64,000 bases of DNA from Catalinimonas alkaloidigena (GTDB lineage: Bacteria > Bacteroidota > Bacteroidia > Cytophagales > Flexibacteraceae): positions 1 to 64,000 of the forward strand of contig NZ_FNFO01000013.1 in the NCBI RefSeq assembly GCF_900100765.1, read 5' to 3'. Under the pieces are notes generated by a model. The model was not told the origin of the DNA and did no database searches. It worked only from the letters and a program-made list of their open reading frames with translations. Made by a program: the position numbers and the translations under genes. Of this stretch, positions 34,012 to 43,223 are shown piece by piece (the first letter of the stretch is position 1; the number at the start of each line of letters is the position of its first letter).

Positions 34012-36783
34012 TTACCCCGTGGTGCCTAGAGCACTGGACAGGGCGTTGATCGTTGTGAGCAGATCGACGAGGCAATCGGGATTGCGGTCGTCGGGCTTCT
34101 CGGCCGACTGGCGCCACGACCGCAGCAGCGCAATCTGCTTGTGGTGCAGGTGCTCGATGATCGTGTTGCGGAGGTACGTAGAGTAATAGTGATTGGTCCG
34201 GCGTTCCTCGATGGGACGACCCAGCAGCTCGGCCAGAATGTCGCGTGTCTGCTCAAACTCCTGCAAAAAGAGCGAGAGGAACCGCTCGCGAATCTCTTCT
34301 TGCTGCACCAGCGACGCGTACGCTTTCATGATTCCCTCGTCCGTAGCCGAAAGGCTCGTGTCGATGTTGGTCAGCACGTAGCGGATGAACACGTCGTGTT
34401 TAACGGCCTTTTTTAGCTCCCCGAAGCCATCGGGATTGGTGTCCTTCAGCTTCTTGAGCGCGTGCCCCACGCCGTACCAGCCGGTCATGTTGTAGCGCGA
34501 CTGGCTCCAGGAAAATACCCACGGAATGGCCCGCAGGTCGTCGAGCGAGTTGGTGCCGGTCCGGCGCGACGGGCGCGAGCCGATCTTCGACATTTCGAGG
34601 GCGTCGATGGGTGTGGCCTGCCGGAAGAAAGGAATGAACCCTTCGCCTTCGATCAGGTTGCGGTAATGCCGCTGGCTTTCGCGCGCCAGGTATTCGACCA
34701 CATCGCTGAGCGGGTGCGCCTGCTTGGTGGTGAAGCGGTTCAGAATCGTGGTGCTGACTGCCGTTGCGGTGAGCAGCTCCAGGTTGTACGCCGCGTTGAT
34801 TTTGTTGGCGTACTTCTGTTCGATGGTTTCGCCCTGTTCGGTGAGGCGGATGTTGCCGTCGACGCTGCAATGGGGCAGTGCACGGATGAAGTAATGCGTC
34901 GGTCCGGCGCCGCGGCTGATGGAGCCGCCTTTGCCGTGGAAAAACTTGATGGTCACGCCGTGGTCTTCGCCGACCTGTTGCAGGCGCGCCTGGGCTTTGT
35001 AAAGGTGCCACTGGCTGGCCAGAATGCCACCGTCTTTGTTGCTGTCGCTGTAGCCGATCATGATCTGCTGCGTAGGCTTGGCGTAGCCGCGCAACTTCTG
35101 GATGGCCGCCAGGCTGCGTTTCGTAAACGGATGCGACAGGAAATCGTGCATCACGCCGGGGGCCTCTTCCAGGTCTTCGATGGTTTCGAACAACGGCACC
35201 ACCGGCAGCGGCAGGTACAGCCCTTCTTCCGTCTCCTGCGTCAATCCCGCTTCGCGGGCCAGCACGTATACGGCCAGCAGGTCGGACAGGCTACGCGTCA
35301 TGCTGATGATGAGCGCCCCGATGCCCAGCGTGCCGTACTGGCGGGTGTGTTTTTCCAGCACGTGGTAGCAGTCGAGCACGGCCCGTGCGTTGTCGCCTAG
35401 CTCTACGTTCCGGTGCGTAAAGGGTCGGTTGTACGCCAGCTCCTCGTTGAAGAAGGCGCGCCGTTGCTGCTCGTTCCACTCCATAAAGTCGCCGGATTCG
35501 AGGCGGGCCGCCTTCAAAAGCTGCTGGAGGGCTTTGTCGTGAAACGTGCTGTTCTGGCGGATGTCGAGGTGCGCCAGGTGAAAGCCGAAGCTTTTGACGA
35601 TGCGGAGGCACTGCACCACGTCGGTATGGGCGACCGACTGCGCCCCGAAGTCGAGCAGCGTCTGGCGCAGCAGCTCCAGGTCGTCGATCAGTTCCTGCGC
35701 CAGCTTGTAAGACCCCGCATGCTCCTCCAGTTCGGTGGCGTGTCCGCGCTTCATGTGCAGCGGAAGCTTGTAGAGCATCAGGTTGGTAAACTGCCGGAAC
35801 GCCTCGGTTTCGTTGCGCCGGAAGGCCTCCTCACCGCGCTCGCCCATCTCTTCGCGCATCGCCTGCATCCGCGCCTGGAACGGCTGCGAAAGCTCTGCGG
35901 GCGTTACGGCAAAGCTCAGCCAGCGGACCAGGTTGGTCAGGTGGCGGCGCAGCACCACGAACGCATACAGTCGCAATTGCGCCAGCACTTCGGCCGTGAG
36001 CGCCGCCGTTACAAACGGGTGTCCGTCGCGGTCGCCGCCCACCCAGTTGCCGAGGCGAATGGTCGGGTAGGCCTCTTGCTGTGCTAGGGCCTGTGGGTCC
36101 AGCCCAACGGCCTCCCAGGCCTGCATCAACCGCTGGTCCACCACGGGCACCACGTCGGGGAAGACGTTGATGAGGTAATGCAGAATGTTGCGGAACTCCG
36201 ACTGAATGTCGGGTTTGCTCAGGTAAATTTCGCCCGTTTTCCAGAGTCGGTAGAGGTTCAGCTTGATCTCACGACGAATCTGCGCCTGCTCCACTTCGGT
36301 GAACATCGTGTTCTCGCGCTGCACCATCAGCAGGTAAAAATCGCGGTGATGTTCCAGCACCGTGGTGCGTTTGGCTTCGGTCGGGTGTGCCGTCAGAACG
36401 GGCTCCACTTCCACACCGCGCATGTGCGCCATGATGTCTTCCTGCGAGATGCCCTGATCGAGGAGCAGTTGCAGGTTGTTGGCCCACAGACCGTTCACGC
36501 TGCGCATGTCCTCGTTTTCTTTTTCCCGGCGTTGTTGCACGGCCGCGTTGACTTCGGCGGTGTTGACCAACTGGAAAATAATGGAGTACAACTGGATGTG
36601 CCGGTTGGTGAAGGCCGCTTCCTGGAAGGGAGGCGTCTCCTGAATCCAGGGAATGTAGCGGGCAATTTCGGCTTCGCCGTTTTCCACCAGCACTTCTTTC
36701 AGGGCTTGCAGCAGAAATTCCAGGTCGTGATAAGGCTTACCTAGCTTTTGTTGTAAGAGGGTGAGTTGTTCGCTAATCATCAA
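34012..36783 (-). CDS. ppc: Phosphoenolpyruvate carboxylase
   Basis: 923 residues. The enzyme adds bicarbonate to PEP to form oxaloacetate and refills the TCA cycle. Family motifs are V-L-T-A-H-P-T-E-A-K-R (catalytic His), G-N-W-V-G-G-D-R-D-G-H-P, G-Y-S-D-S-N-K-D-G-G, F-H-G-K-G-G-S-I-S-R-G and G-S-R-P-S-R-R. The usual C-terminal Asn-Thr-Gly is represented by G-T-T-G. The two possible starts, 36783 and 36780, differ by one Met. The gene is flanked on its 3' side by a clear terminator. Confidence 0.96.
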   Translation of the reverse strand: MMISEQLTLLQQKLGKPYHDLEFLLQALKEVLVENGEAEIARYIPWIQETPPFQEAAFTNRHIQLYSIIFQLVNTAEVNAAVQQRREKENEDMRSVNGLWANNLQLLLDQGISQEDIMAHMRGVEVEPVLTAHPTEAKRTTVLEHHRDFYLLMVQRENTMFTEVEQAQIRREIKLNLYRLWKTGEIYLSKPDIQSEFRNILHYLINVFPDVVPVVDQRLMQAWEAVGLDPQALAQQEAYPTIRLGNWVGGDRDGHPFVTAALTAEVLAQLRLYAFVVLRRHLTNLVRWLSFAVTPAELSQPFQARMQAMREEMGERGEEAFRRNETEAFRQFTNLMLYKLPLHMKRGHATELEEHAGSYKLAQELIDDLELLRQTLLDFGAQSVAHTDVVQCLRIVKSFGFHLAHLDIRQNSTFHDKALQQLLKAARLESGDFMEWNEQQRRAFFNEELAYNRPFTHRNVELGDNARAVLDCYHVLEKHTRQYGTLGIGALIISMTRSLSDLLAVYVLAREAGLTQETEEGLYLPLPVVPLFETIEDLEEAPGVMHDFLSHPFTKRSLAAIQKLRGYAKPTQQIMIGYSDSNKDGGILASQWHLYKAQARLQQVGEDHGVTIKFFHGKGGSISRGAGPTHYFIRALPHCSVDGNIRLTEQGETIEQKYANKINAAYNLELLTATAVSTTILNRFTTKQAHPLSDVVEYLARESQRHYRNLIEGEGFIPFFRQATPIDALEMSKIGSRPSRRTGTNSLDDLRAIPWVFSWSQSRYNMTGWYGVGHALKKLKDTNPDGFGELKKAVKHDVFIRYVLTNIDTSLSATDEGIMKAYASLVQQEEIRERFLSLFLQEFEQTRDILAELLGRPIEERRTNHYYSTYLRNTIIEHLHHKQIALLRSWRQSAEKPDDRNPDCLVDLLTTINALSSALGTTG

Positions 36784-36912
36784 GAACGAATGAATGGTAC
36801 GTGTCGAAGATGGGTGGCAGAAAGCAGGTGTTTGGCTCGAAGCTAACCGAAAAAAAGAGCGCGACCAATAGAGGATTCGGTTCTTTGTCGATTTCGCAAA
36901 ATAAAAACAAGG

Positions 36913-37950
36913 TTATAAAGCAGTGTCAATGGCGTCGTCATTTTTACGGTCGCGCTCGGTCGAAACCGACCGGGCCTCGATAAAGATGCGCTGAACGTCA
37001 GGGTGTTGTGCGCGGATGTTGCGCTCGATCCGCTCCACGGCCTGTTCCACCTCAGCAGCCGAAAGCCCTTGTTTGAAGTTCACGTCCAGGGCCAGAAATA
37101 CTTCGTTCGGGCCGAAGTGCATCGTCAGGGGGCGTTTGGCATCGCGGATGGCCGGGTCGGTTTCGGCCAGGGCTTCGATCTGCTTCAGCACCTCCGGGTC
37201 GGCTCCTTCGCCGATCAACAGGCCTTTGCTCTCGTACGCCAGCAGCGTGGCGGTGGTCGAAAGAATCACGCCGATGACCAGCGAGGCGGCCCCGTCGAAG
37301 TAAGGGTTGTTGAGCTGATGTCCCAGATATACGCCCAGCGCCGCCACCACGAGGCCCAACAGTGCCGCCGAGTCCTCGAAAATCACGGCAAAGTTGGCCG
37401 GGTCTTTACTGGCGCGAATCGCCTCCCACACGCCTTTTGTGCCGCGGGTCGCGTTGAACTGCTTCAGGGCCAGGCCCAGCGCAATGCTCTCGAACAGCGC
37501 CGCCAGGCCCAGCACCACGTAGTTCCAGGTGGGGTCGGTCAGGGGGCTGGGGTGGCGCAGGTGGGCAATGCCTTCGTAGAACGACATGCCTCCGCCGATG
37601 GCGAAGATCAGAATGGCCACGATCAGCGACCAGAAATACAACTCCTTGCCGTAGCCGAAGGGGTGCGATGCGTCCGCGGCCTTCTGGCTTTTCCGGATGC
37701 CCAGCAGCAGCAGCAGTCCGTTGCCGGTGTCGACCACCGAGTGAATGCCTTCGGAAATCATGGCCGAACTGCCGGTAAAGTAGGCAGCAACAAATTTGGA
37801 GGCGGCAATGGCCAGGTTGGCGCCAATGGCGGCGTAGATCGCGAGTTTAGAGGCGTTTGCAGATGCCAAGAGAAACGTCGTTTGCGTGTGAAGGTTCGGG
37901 AAGCGTCCGTCGGCAGCGCAGGCTGGAGGCGACAGGACCAACTCTAGCAC
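36913..37950 (-). CDS. Cation diffusion facilitator (CDF) family efflux transporter
   Basis: CDF proteins export Zn2+, Fe2+, Co2+ or Mn2+ in exchange for protons. The membrane part (about 35-230) includes K-L-A-I-Y-A-A-I-G-A-N-L, the metal site H-S-V-V-D-T-G-N in helix 2, H-P-F-G-Y-G-K-E-L-Y-F-W after it, and further helices. The cytoplasmic ferredoxin-like domain (about 250-345) contains V-F-L-A-L-D-V-N-F-K. The reported start is GTG at 37950. The first 27 residues look unlike the family, and a TTG at 37869 giving a start just before K-L-A-I-Y is a good alternative. Confidence 0.88.
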   Translation of the reverse strand: MLELVLSPPACAADGRFPNLHTQTTFLLASANASKLAIYAAIGANLAIAASKFVAAYFTGSSAMISEGIHSVVDTGNGLLLLLGIRKSQKAADASHPFGYGKELYFWSLIVAILIFAIGGGMSFYEGIAHLRHPSPLTDPTWNYVVLGLAALFESIALGLALKQFNATRGTKGVWEAIRASKDPANFAVIFEDSAALLGLVVAALGVYLGHQLNNPYFDGAASLVIGVILSTTATLLAYESKGLLIGEGADPEVLKQIEALAETDPAIRDAKRPLTMHFGPNEVFLALDVNFKQGLSAAEVEQAVERIERNIRAQHPDVQRIFIEARSVSTERDRKNDDAIDTAL

Positions 37951-38057
37951 AACCTTACGACATCGGACGGAAACTTGTTGGGCAGAAGCCCGGCAAAATA
38001 ACCCCGGTTATGTAGAAGGGGCGCTGGGGGGAGCATACTCAGGGCACCCCATTTTCT

Positions 38058-41000
38058 TTACGAAGGCGTACGGAGCGGGTCTTCGTCACCCTTAAAAAAC
38101 GCAAACGCCCGCTCGCAGTTTTGCTTCAGGTAGCGAAACTGTTCTTCGAGGGATGCAGGGTCGATCGGGTCGGGTTTGTCCGATTCCAGCTCCGACAGCA
38201 GGGCCGAGGTGTGCTCCATGCCGAAAAAGCCGATGCTGCCTTTCAGCGTGTGGGCGTTCTGGCGGAACGTCTTCCAATCGTGCGTGTGGAGGGCGGTTTC
38301 CATTTTGGCCAGCAGAGCGGGCACGTGGCGCAGAAAAATCTGGATCATCTGGCTTTTGAGTTCCGCGCTGCCCCGCGTGTACTCGTCGATGCCCGCGCTG
38401 TCGATCCGGTCCAGCCGGGGGGCCGCCGCCCATGCGTCCGGCGGCGGGATTTCGGGGGGCGTGGTCGGGGCAAACTCGTCGTCGAACGCCTTGAGCAGAG
38501 CGATGTAGAGCGCCTCAGGTTTAAACGGTTTGGAGATGTAGCCGGTCATGCCGGCTTCCCAGTATTGCCTTTCTTCTTCGCGCAGCGCGTGGGCCGTCAT
38601 GGCCAGAATCGGAATGGCGTTGACCGGTGCTTCCATCGCACGGATGGCACGCGTGGCCGCCAGACCGTCCAGTTCGGGCATCTGAATGTCCATCAGGATC
38701 AGGTCGTACACCTTGTGCTGCACGCGGTAGAGAACTTTGCGGCCGTTTTCGGCGATGTCGACCGCACAGCCCGCGTCGAGCAGGTACTTTTGCGCTAGCA
38801 CCTGGTTGTTGAGGTTGTCTTCCGCCAGCAGAATGGTTTTGCCGTGGAGCTTTTCGAGGGGCAGCAGGCGTCCGCTCAGCAGGTCGTCGGACGGAATGCG
38901 CGCCACGTCGCCTTCCCGGAAGGGCAGTTCGATGCTGAAGGTCGAGCCGCGCCCCGGCTGGCTTTCGACCTGAATGGTGCCTTCCATCAGTTCGAGCAGT
39001 CGTTTCACGATGGTGAGGCCCAGGCCGGTGCCGCCGAAACGCCGGGTGGTGTCGCCTTCGGCCTGTTCGAAACTGTTGAAGATGGTCTGGAGCTTTTCTT
39101 CCGAAATGCCGATGCCGCTGTCGGCAATGGCAAAGCGCAGCCGGTACTGATCCTGCTGGTGCGATACGACCGAGGTCGTCACTTCCACAAACCCCTTTTC
39201 GGTGAATTTGATGGCGTTGCCCAACAGGTTGTTGAGGATTTGGGTGAGCCGCACGGGGTCGCCGATCAGGGCCGGGGGCAGTTGTGCATCGGTCTGGAAC
39301 AGCAGCCGCACGTAATGCTTGTCGACCTTGACCGAGAACAGCCGCTGCAGCGAGGCCAGCAGTTTCTGCGGGCTGAAGTGAATTTGTTCAATCGCCAGTT
39401 TCCCGGCTTCGATTTTCGAAAAGTCCAGCACATCGTTGATCACCACCAGCAGCGTCTCGGCCGATTCGTAGATCGACTGGGCACACTGGTGCTGTTCGGT
39501 CGGAAGTTCGCTCTGCAACAGCAGCCGGGCAAATCCCAGGATGGCGTTCATGGGGGTGCGGATTTCGTGGCTCATAAACGCCAGAAACTCCTGTTTGATG
39601 CGCGCTGCCTCTTCGGCCAGTTCCTTGCCGCGCACTGCTTCCTGGTGGGCTTCTACGGTCGCGGTGATGTCTTGCACGGCCCCGATCAGGCGCACCACCC
39701 GGCCCTGGGCGTCGACCACGGGGCGGGCAAGGGAGCGCAGGTAGCGGACGGAGTGGTCGGGAAGAACGATCTGGTATTCGAAGTCGTACGGTTCGTGGTG
39801 CTCGATGGCGCGGTTGATCAGCGCCTGCAACTGCTGGGCCGTGTAGGGGGGGATCAACTGCAAAAATTCTTCCAGCGACGGGGCACTGGCGCGCGGTTCC
39901 AGGCCGTAGAGCCGGTAGGTTTCTTCCGACCAGAACACCTTGTGCGACACCAAATCGTGCTCCCAACTGCCGATCCGGGCCAGTTCCTGCGCTTCTTTCA
40001 GGTTCTGTTCGCTTTCCTGGCGTTTGCGGTGCGCTTCCACCGTCTCGGTGATGTCTTGCACCGTACCGATAAGCCGCACGACCTTTCCTGAAGCGTCGGT
40101 GATGGGCCGGCCGATGCACTTGAGCCACAACGTTTCCTGATCGGAAAAAATAACCGGGTGTTCGATGGTATACGCCTCCTGATGGGCCACCGCCCGGTCC
40201 ATGGCTTCCCGAAATTGTGTGGCGGTGGCGGGGGGAAGCATCGCCAGGTATTCTTCCAGCATGGGGGGACCCAGCTGCGGGTCGCGGCGGTAAATGCGGT
40301 AGGTCTCTTCCGACCAGTAGGGCTGGCCCTGTGCGGTCAGCACGTACTGCCAACTGCCGATTTTGGCCACCTGTTGGGCCTCTTTCAGGTTCCGCTCGCT
40401 GTCCTGCAACTGCTGCCTGATCCGCGATTCGGTCGTGATGTCCTGGACGGTTCCCACCAGTGCCACCGGGTGCGCCTGCGCATTGGTCACCACGCGCACG
40501 TGCACTTCCAGGTGTTTGGTGGTGCCGCTCGGCAACGTAAACCGAAGTTCGTGGGTAAGGCTTTCGTGGGTGTGGAGGGCCTGCCGTACGTGTGCCTGAA
40601 ACGCCGCCGCATCGGCCGGGTGGATGCGTGCCAGAAAGTCTTCGGGGCGGTAGTGTGCGGAGGTGGAGTTCAGTTCAAAAAGGTGACAGAGAATTTCGGT
40701 ATAAGAGAACTTTTGGCTTTCGAGCATAAACTGCCAGCTCCCCAGCTTGGCCATCGACTGCACTTCCTGAAACGTCTGTCGGCTTTGCTTCAGCGCCTTT
40801 TTCGTACGAATCACCTCCGTAATGTCCTGTGCAAAACACAGCACCATGTCGTCTTTCATCTGGTTGCGATACGACCAGTGCCGCAGGTCCCCGTCCTGGG
40901 TCAGGAGCGTCATGACGCCCCGGTCGGTGCGGTGCCTGCGGAGGCGCTCCAGGTAACCTTCCACCTCGTGGGCGTAGGGAGAAGCAATAAAGCTACGCAG

Positions 41001-41624
41001 CGGCTGGCCGATCACCTGCGTGGGCGTATAGCCCAACTGTTGCAGCACGGCTTTGTTGATGTAGCGGAGGTACCCCTCAGAATCGTGTACGCCCAGCAGC
41101 GCAGGGCTGTCTTCGACCAGCGATTGGTAATACAACTGCTGAGGGCCAGGGGAGGATGGCTCCGCAAGCAAATGTCCCGCGCAGTGGGCCAGCATCTGGA
41201 CCAGCTCGACCTCGGCGGACGTAAACACCTTGGTAGGGGCGTGAGTACTGAAACTCAACACGCCCCAAAGCTTTCCTTTAACGTATACGGGGGCACCTGC
41301 AAACGCTGCCTGCTCGGCATCGGGCGTGAGGGGAAAGGCGGTGGCCGTTTGCTGACGGACGATCCCCGCAAGGGGCGTGTCGGCCAGCGGAAGCGTGTCT
41401 GCAGGGGGCGCGTGAGGATAGCTGCACCGCACGTGGTATCCCTCTGCCTGCACTTGCGCCAGTTGTCCGCTTTCCGCGCGAAAAAAAGTAGTACCCACTT
41501 GCAGAAGCATGGCAAGCTGGACGCTGGCCGGAGCCTTGTGTGCGTCTGCCAAGGCCCGTAGCATCTGCATGCCGTCTGTCCATTCTTCTGTCCCGGGGCG
41601 ATCAGAGGAGTTTGTTTTAGGCAT
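38058..41624 (-). CDS. Large hybrid sensor histidine kinase: GAF - PAS repeats - HisKA - HATPase - REC - Hpt
   Basis: 1188 residues with no membrane segment, so probably a cytosolic sensor. In order: a GAF-like domain (about 20-160); four PAS/PAC modules (about 170-285, 285-410, 410-535 and 535-660); HisKA with His686 in M-S-H-E-I-R-T-P; HATPase with N-box N-L-L-G-N-A-I-K-F and G-T-G-L-G-L-T-I; a receiver domain with Asp979 in L-I-L-M-D-I-Q-M-P; and an Hpt domain with His1125 in N-A-H-T-L-K-G-S. This is a full His-Asp-His relay on one chain that would hand phosphate to a separate regulator, not found nearby. The third PAS copies are very alike (E-E-T-Y-R-I/L-Y), suggesting recent duplication. 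Confidence 0.93.
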   Translation of the reverse strand: MPKTNSSDRPGTEEWTDGMQMLRALADAHKAPASVQLAMLLQVGTTFFRAESGQLAQVQAEGYHVRCSYPHAPPADTLPLADTPLAGIVRQQTATAFPLTPDAEQAAFAGAPVYVKGKLWGVLSFSTHAPTKVFTSAEVELVQMLAHCAGHLLAEPSSPGPQQLYYQSLVEDSPALLGVHDSEGYLRYINKAVLQQLGYTPTQVIGQPLRSFIASPYAHEVEGYLERLRRHRTDRGVMTLLTQDGDLRHWSYRNQMKDDMVLCFAQDITEVIRTKKALKQSRQTFQEVQSMAKLGSWQFMLESQKFSYTEILCHLFELNSTSAHYRPEDFLARIHPADAAAFQAHVRQALHTHESLTHELRFTLPSGTTKHLEVHVRVVTNAQAHPVALVGTVQDITTESRIRQQLQDSERNLKEAQQVAKIGSWQYVLTAQGQPYWSEETYRIYRRDPQLGPPMLEEYLAMLPPATATQFREAMDRAVAHQEAYTIEHPVIFSDQETLWLKCIGRPITDASGKVVRLIGTVQDITETVEAHRKRQESEQNLKEAQELARIGSWEHDLVSHKVFWSEETYRLYGLEPRASAPSLEEFLQLIPPYTAQQLQALINRAIEHHEPYDFEYQIVLPDHSVRYLRSLARPVVDAQGRVVRLIGAVQDITATVEAHQEAVRGKELAEEAARIKQEFLAFMSHEIRTPMNAILGFARLLLQSELPTEQHQCAQSIYESAETLLVVINDVLDFSKIEAGKLAIEQIHFSPQKLLASLQRLFSVKVDKHYVRLLFQTDAQLPPALIGDPVRLTQILNNLLGNAIKFTEKGFVEVTTSVVSHQQDQYRLRFAIADSGIGISEEKLQTIFNSFEQAEGDTTRRFGGTGLGLTIVKRLLELMEGTIQVESQPGRGSTFSIELPFREGDVARIPSDDLLSGRLLPLEKLHGKTILLAEDNLNNQVLAQKYLLDAGCAVDIAENGRKVLYRVQHKVYDLILMDIQMPELDGLAATRAIRAMEAPVNAIPILAMTAHALREEERQYWEAGMTGYISKPFKPEALYIALLKAFDDEFAPTTPPEIPPPDAWAAAPRLDRIDSAGIDEYTRGSAELKSQMIQIFLRHVPALLAKMETALHTHDWKTFRQNAHTLKGSIGFFGMEHTSALLSELESDKPDPIDPASLEEQFRYLKQNCERAFAFFKGDEDPLRTPS

Positions 41625-42025
41625 GAGAACGCTGGTGTGGTAAACGTTTTGAGAGTTACTTCGGCATTGGTTTTATCAAATTTAGTGAATTATCGGGGAG
41701 ATGATACGCCTGACGCGCCGTGTTCATCGAATAGTGGGATGACACACACACAAGCGAGAAATCTTGACTTAATAGTCTTATTTTTAATGAGATAAGTTCA
41801 ATGAAGAGTGGGCGTCAGATAGGAGATAAGCGCTTCGACGTAGCTCAAATTACTCATTTTCGGTTGCCTCCTAAGCGTCTTCGAGTACCACGCGCTGCCG
41901 AATTTGATGCGGCAAGACTCCCCGACATTTTAGTGAAATCAAGAACTGCCGGAAGCGAATCGCCTGCCGCCGCTGGTGCGAGGAAACGCTCGGAAGCGCA
42001 GACGGGCCATCCGTAGAAGACCTCG
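41625..42025. other. Intergenic region between GH43 and the hybrid kinase
   Basis: About 400 bases with an AT-rich core near 41750-41800. On the minus strand TAAATTTG (bases 41677-41684) matches the Bacteroidota -7 box and lies 53 bases before the kinase ATG, but no TTG stands at the right distance. A short ORF on the plus strand at 41801-42016 and the minus-strand open stretch down to 41871 do not look coding or are too short to judge. Confidence 0.4.
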
Positions 42026-43012
42026 TTACTTTTTCTTTAATGGATGGGCCTTCACCCCTTTGTTGGTGAGCACAACCGGTTTGATGAACCCTTGCTTGTC
42101 GAAATACATCCGCTCGATGCACGTTTCGCGTGAGTTGCCGTCGGTTTCGGTGAGGGGGCGGCGGTGGTAGACCATGTACCAGCGCTCTTCGTTCGGGATT
42201 TTGATGACCGAGTGGTGCCCCGCGCCGGTTGCGATCTTCGGGTCTTGTTGCAGCACCTTCGCGATACGCTTGAACGGCCCGAACGGCGAATCGGCCACGG
42301 CGTAGGCTACGCTGTAGTCGGGACCGGTCCAGCCGCCTTCCGACCACATGAAGTAGTACTTGCCGTCGCGGACGAACATGAACGGCCCTTCCACATAACC
42401 CTCCGGCGTAATTTCTTTGAACGTGGAGCCGTCCTCGAACGGTACAAAGCCGGTAAAATCGTCGTTCAGTTGGGCGATGTTGCAGTGCCGCCAGCCGCCA
42501 TAAATCAGGTAATACTTGCCGTTGGGATCGTGAAATACAAACTGGTCGATGGGCTGCGCACCGTGGTGAAATTTATCGACCAGCGGCTTGCCGAGGTGGT
42601 CTTTGAACGGCCCCGCCGGGTTGTCGGCCACCGCCACGCCGATGCCGCCCACTTCATCATCACTCTGAATGTCGTTCGCCCCGAACAGCAGAAAATACCG
42701 GTCGTCTTTCTGGAGGATGGCCGGCGCCCACATGGCCCGTTTTGCCCATTTGATCGAAGCCGTATCCAGGATGTGTTCGTGTTTGGTCCAGTGGACCAGA
42801 TCGGGAGAAGAGAACGCATCGAGAAACACCTGCTGTTCGTACGGAGCCGAATAGGTGGGGTAAATCCAGTATTCATCGTCGAAAATGATGCCTTCCGGAT
42901 CGGCGTACCACCCGGGAAAGACAGGATTACCGGCGTGCTTCGTCGGGGTAGATTGGGCGGAAAGCAAGCTGGTGTAGGCCAGCCACAGGCAAAGGAATAG
43001 GAATTGGCGCAT
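42026..43012 (-). CDS. Glycoside hydrolase family 43 protein, secreted
   Basis: 328 residues from the ATG at 43012, with a signal peptide ending L-S-A-Q. This is a five-bladed beta-propeller. G-N-P-V-F-P-G-W-Y-A-D-P-E-G carries the likely general base Asp, V-E-G-P-F-M-F-V-R-D-G-K-Y-Y-F carries the likely acid Glu, and a pKa-modulating Asp lies between. GH43 members are alpha-L-arabinofuranosidases, endo-arabinanases or beta-xylosidases. The exact activity cannot be assigned. It could complement the pectin-type PUL earlier in the window, but it is 17 kb away and stands alone. The promoter at 43017-43045 supports the start chosen over 43045. Confidence 0.9.
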   Translation of the reverse strand: MRQFLFLCLWLAYTSLLSAQSTPTKHAGNPVFPGWYADPEGIIFDDEYWIYPTYSAPYEQQVFLDAFSSPDLVHWTKHEHILDTASIKWAKRAMWAPAILQKDDRYFLLFGANDIQSDDEVGGIGVAVADNPAGPFKDHLGKPLVDKFHHGAQPIDQFVFHDPNGKYYLIYGGWRHCNIAQLNDDFTGFVPFEDGSTFKEITPEGYVEGPFMFVRDGKYYFMWSEGGWTGPDYSVAYAVADSPFGPFKRIAKVLQQDPKIATGAGHHSVIKIPNEERWYMVYHRRPLTETDGNSRETCIERMYFDKQGFIKPVVLTNKGVKAHPLKKK

Positions 43013-43016
43013 GAGC

Positions 43017-43045
43017 CAAAAGTAATAGAGTTCCTGAAATCTCAA
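43017..43045 (-). promoter_or_regulatory. Bacteroidota-type promoter for the GH43 gene
   Basis: On the minus strand TTG (43045-43043), 18 bp, then TACTTTTG (43024-43017), an exact match to TAnnTTTG. The -7 box ends 4 bases before the ATG at 43012, so the mRNA would be leaderless or nearly so. It overlaps the alternative start at 43045, which argues against that start. Confidence 0.6.
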
Positions 43046-43148
43046 CGGGAGCGAAGGGGAGACGTACCACCTTTAACGCTGATGTACAAACGTAAAAGTG
43101 ATACGTCTGGCCGTGCTAACGCCTTTTGAGGCTTCGGGACCGGTTCTG

Positions 43149-43178
43149 GTTCGCTCTGATGGAAAGCTCTTATCTTTG
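43149..43178 (+). promoter_or_regulatory. Candidate promoter for methylmalonyl-CoA mutase
   Basis: TATCTTTG at 43171-43178 is an exact TAnnTTTG box. GTTCG at 43149-43153 sits at the -33 distance but is a weak match. The expected transcript start near 43185 is downstream of the far in-frame start at 43098 and upstream of the ATG at 43224, which decides the start codon. Confidence 0.5.
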
Positions 43179-43223
43179 TTCAGACGACGTTACGGTTTTC
43201 GTCACGTACCCAACACCAAGCCC

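Noticed and set aside
40158-41561. 467-residue plus-strand ORF opposite the hybrid kinase
   Set aside because: Shadow of the PAS region; no start context.
41801-42016. 71-residue ORF downstream of GH43
   Set aside because: Short, basic, no family signs and no neighbouring support.
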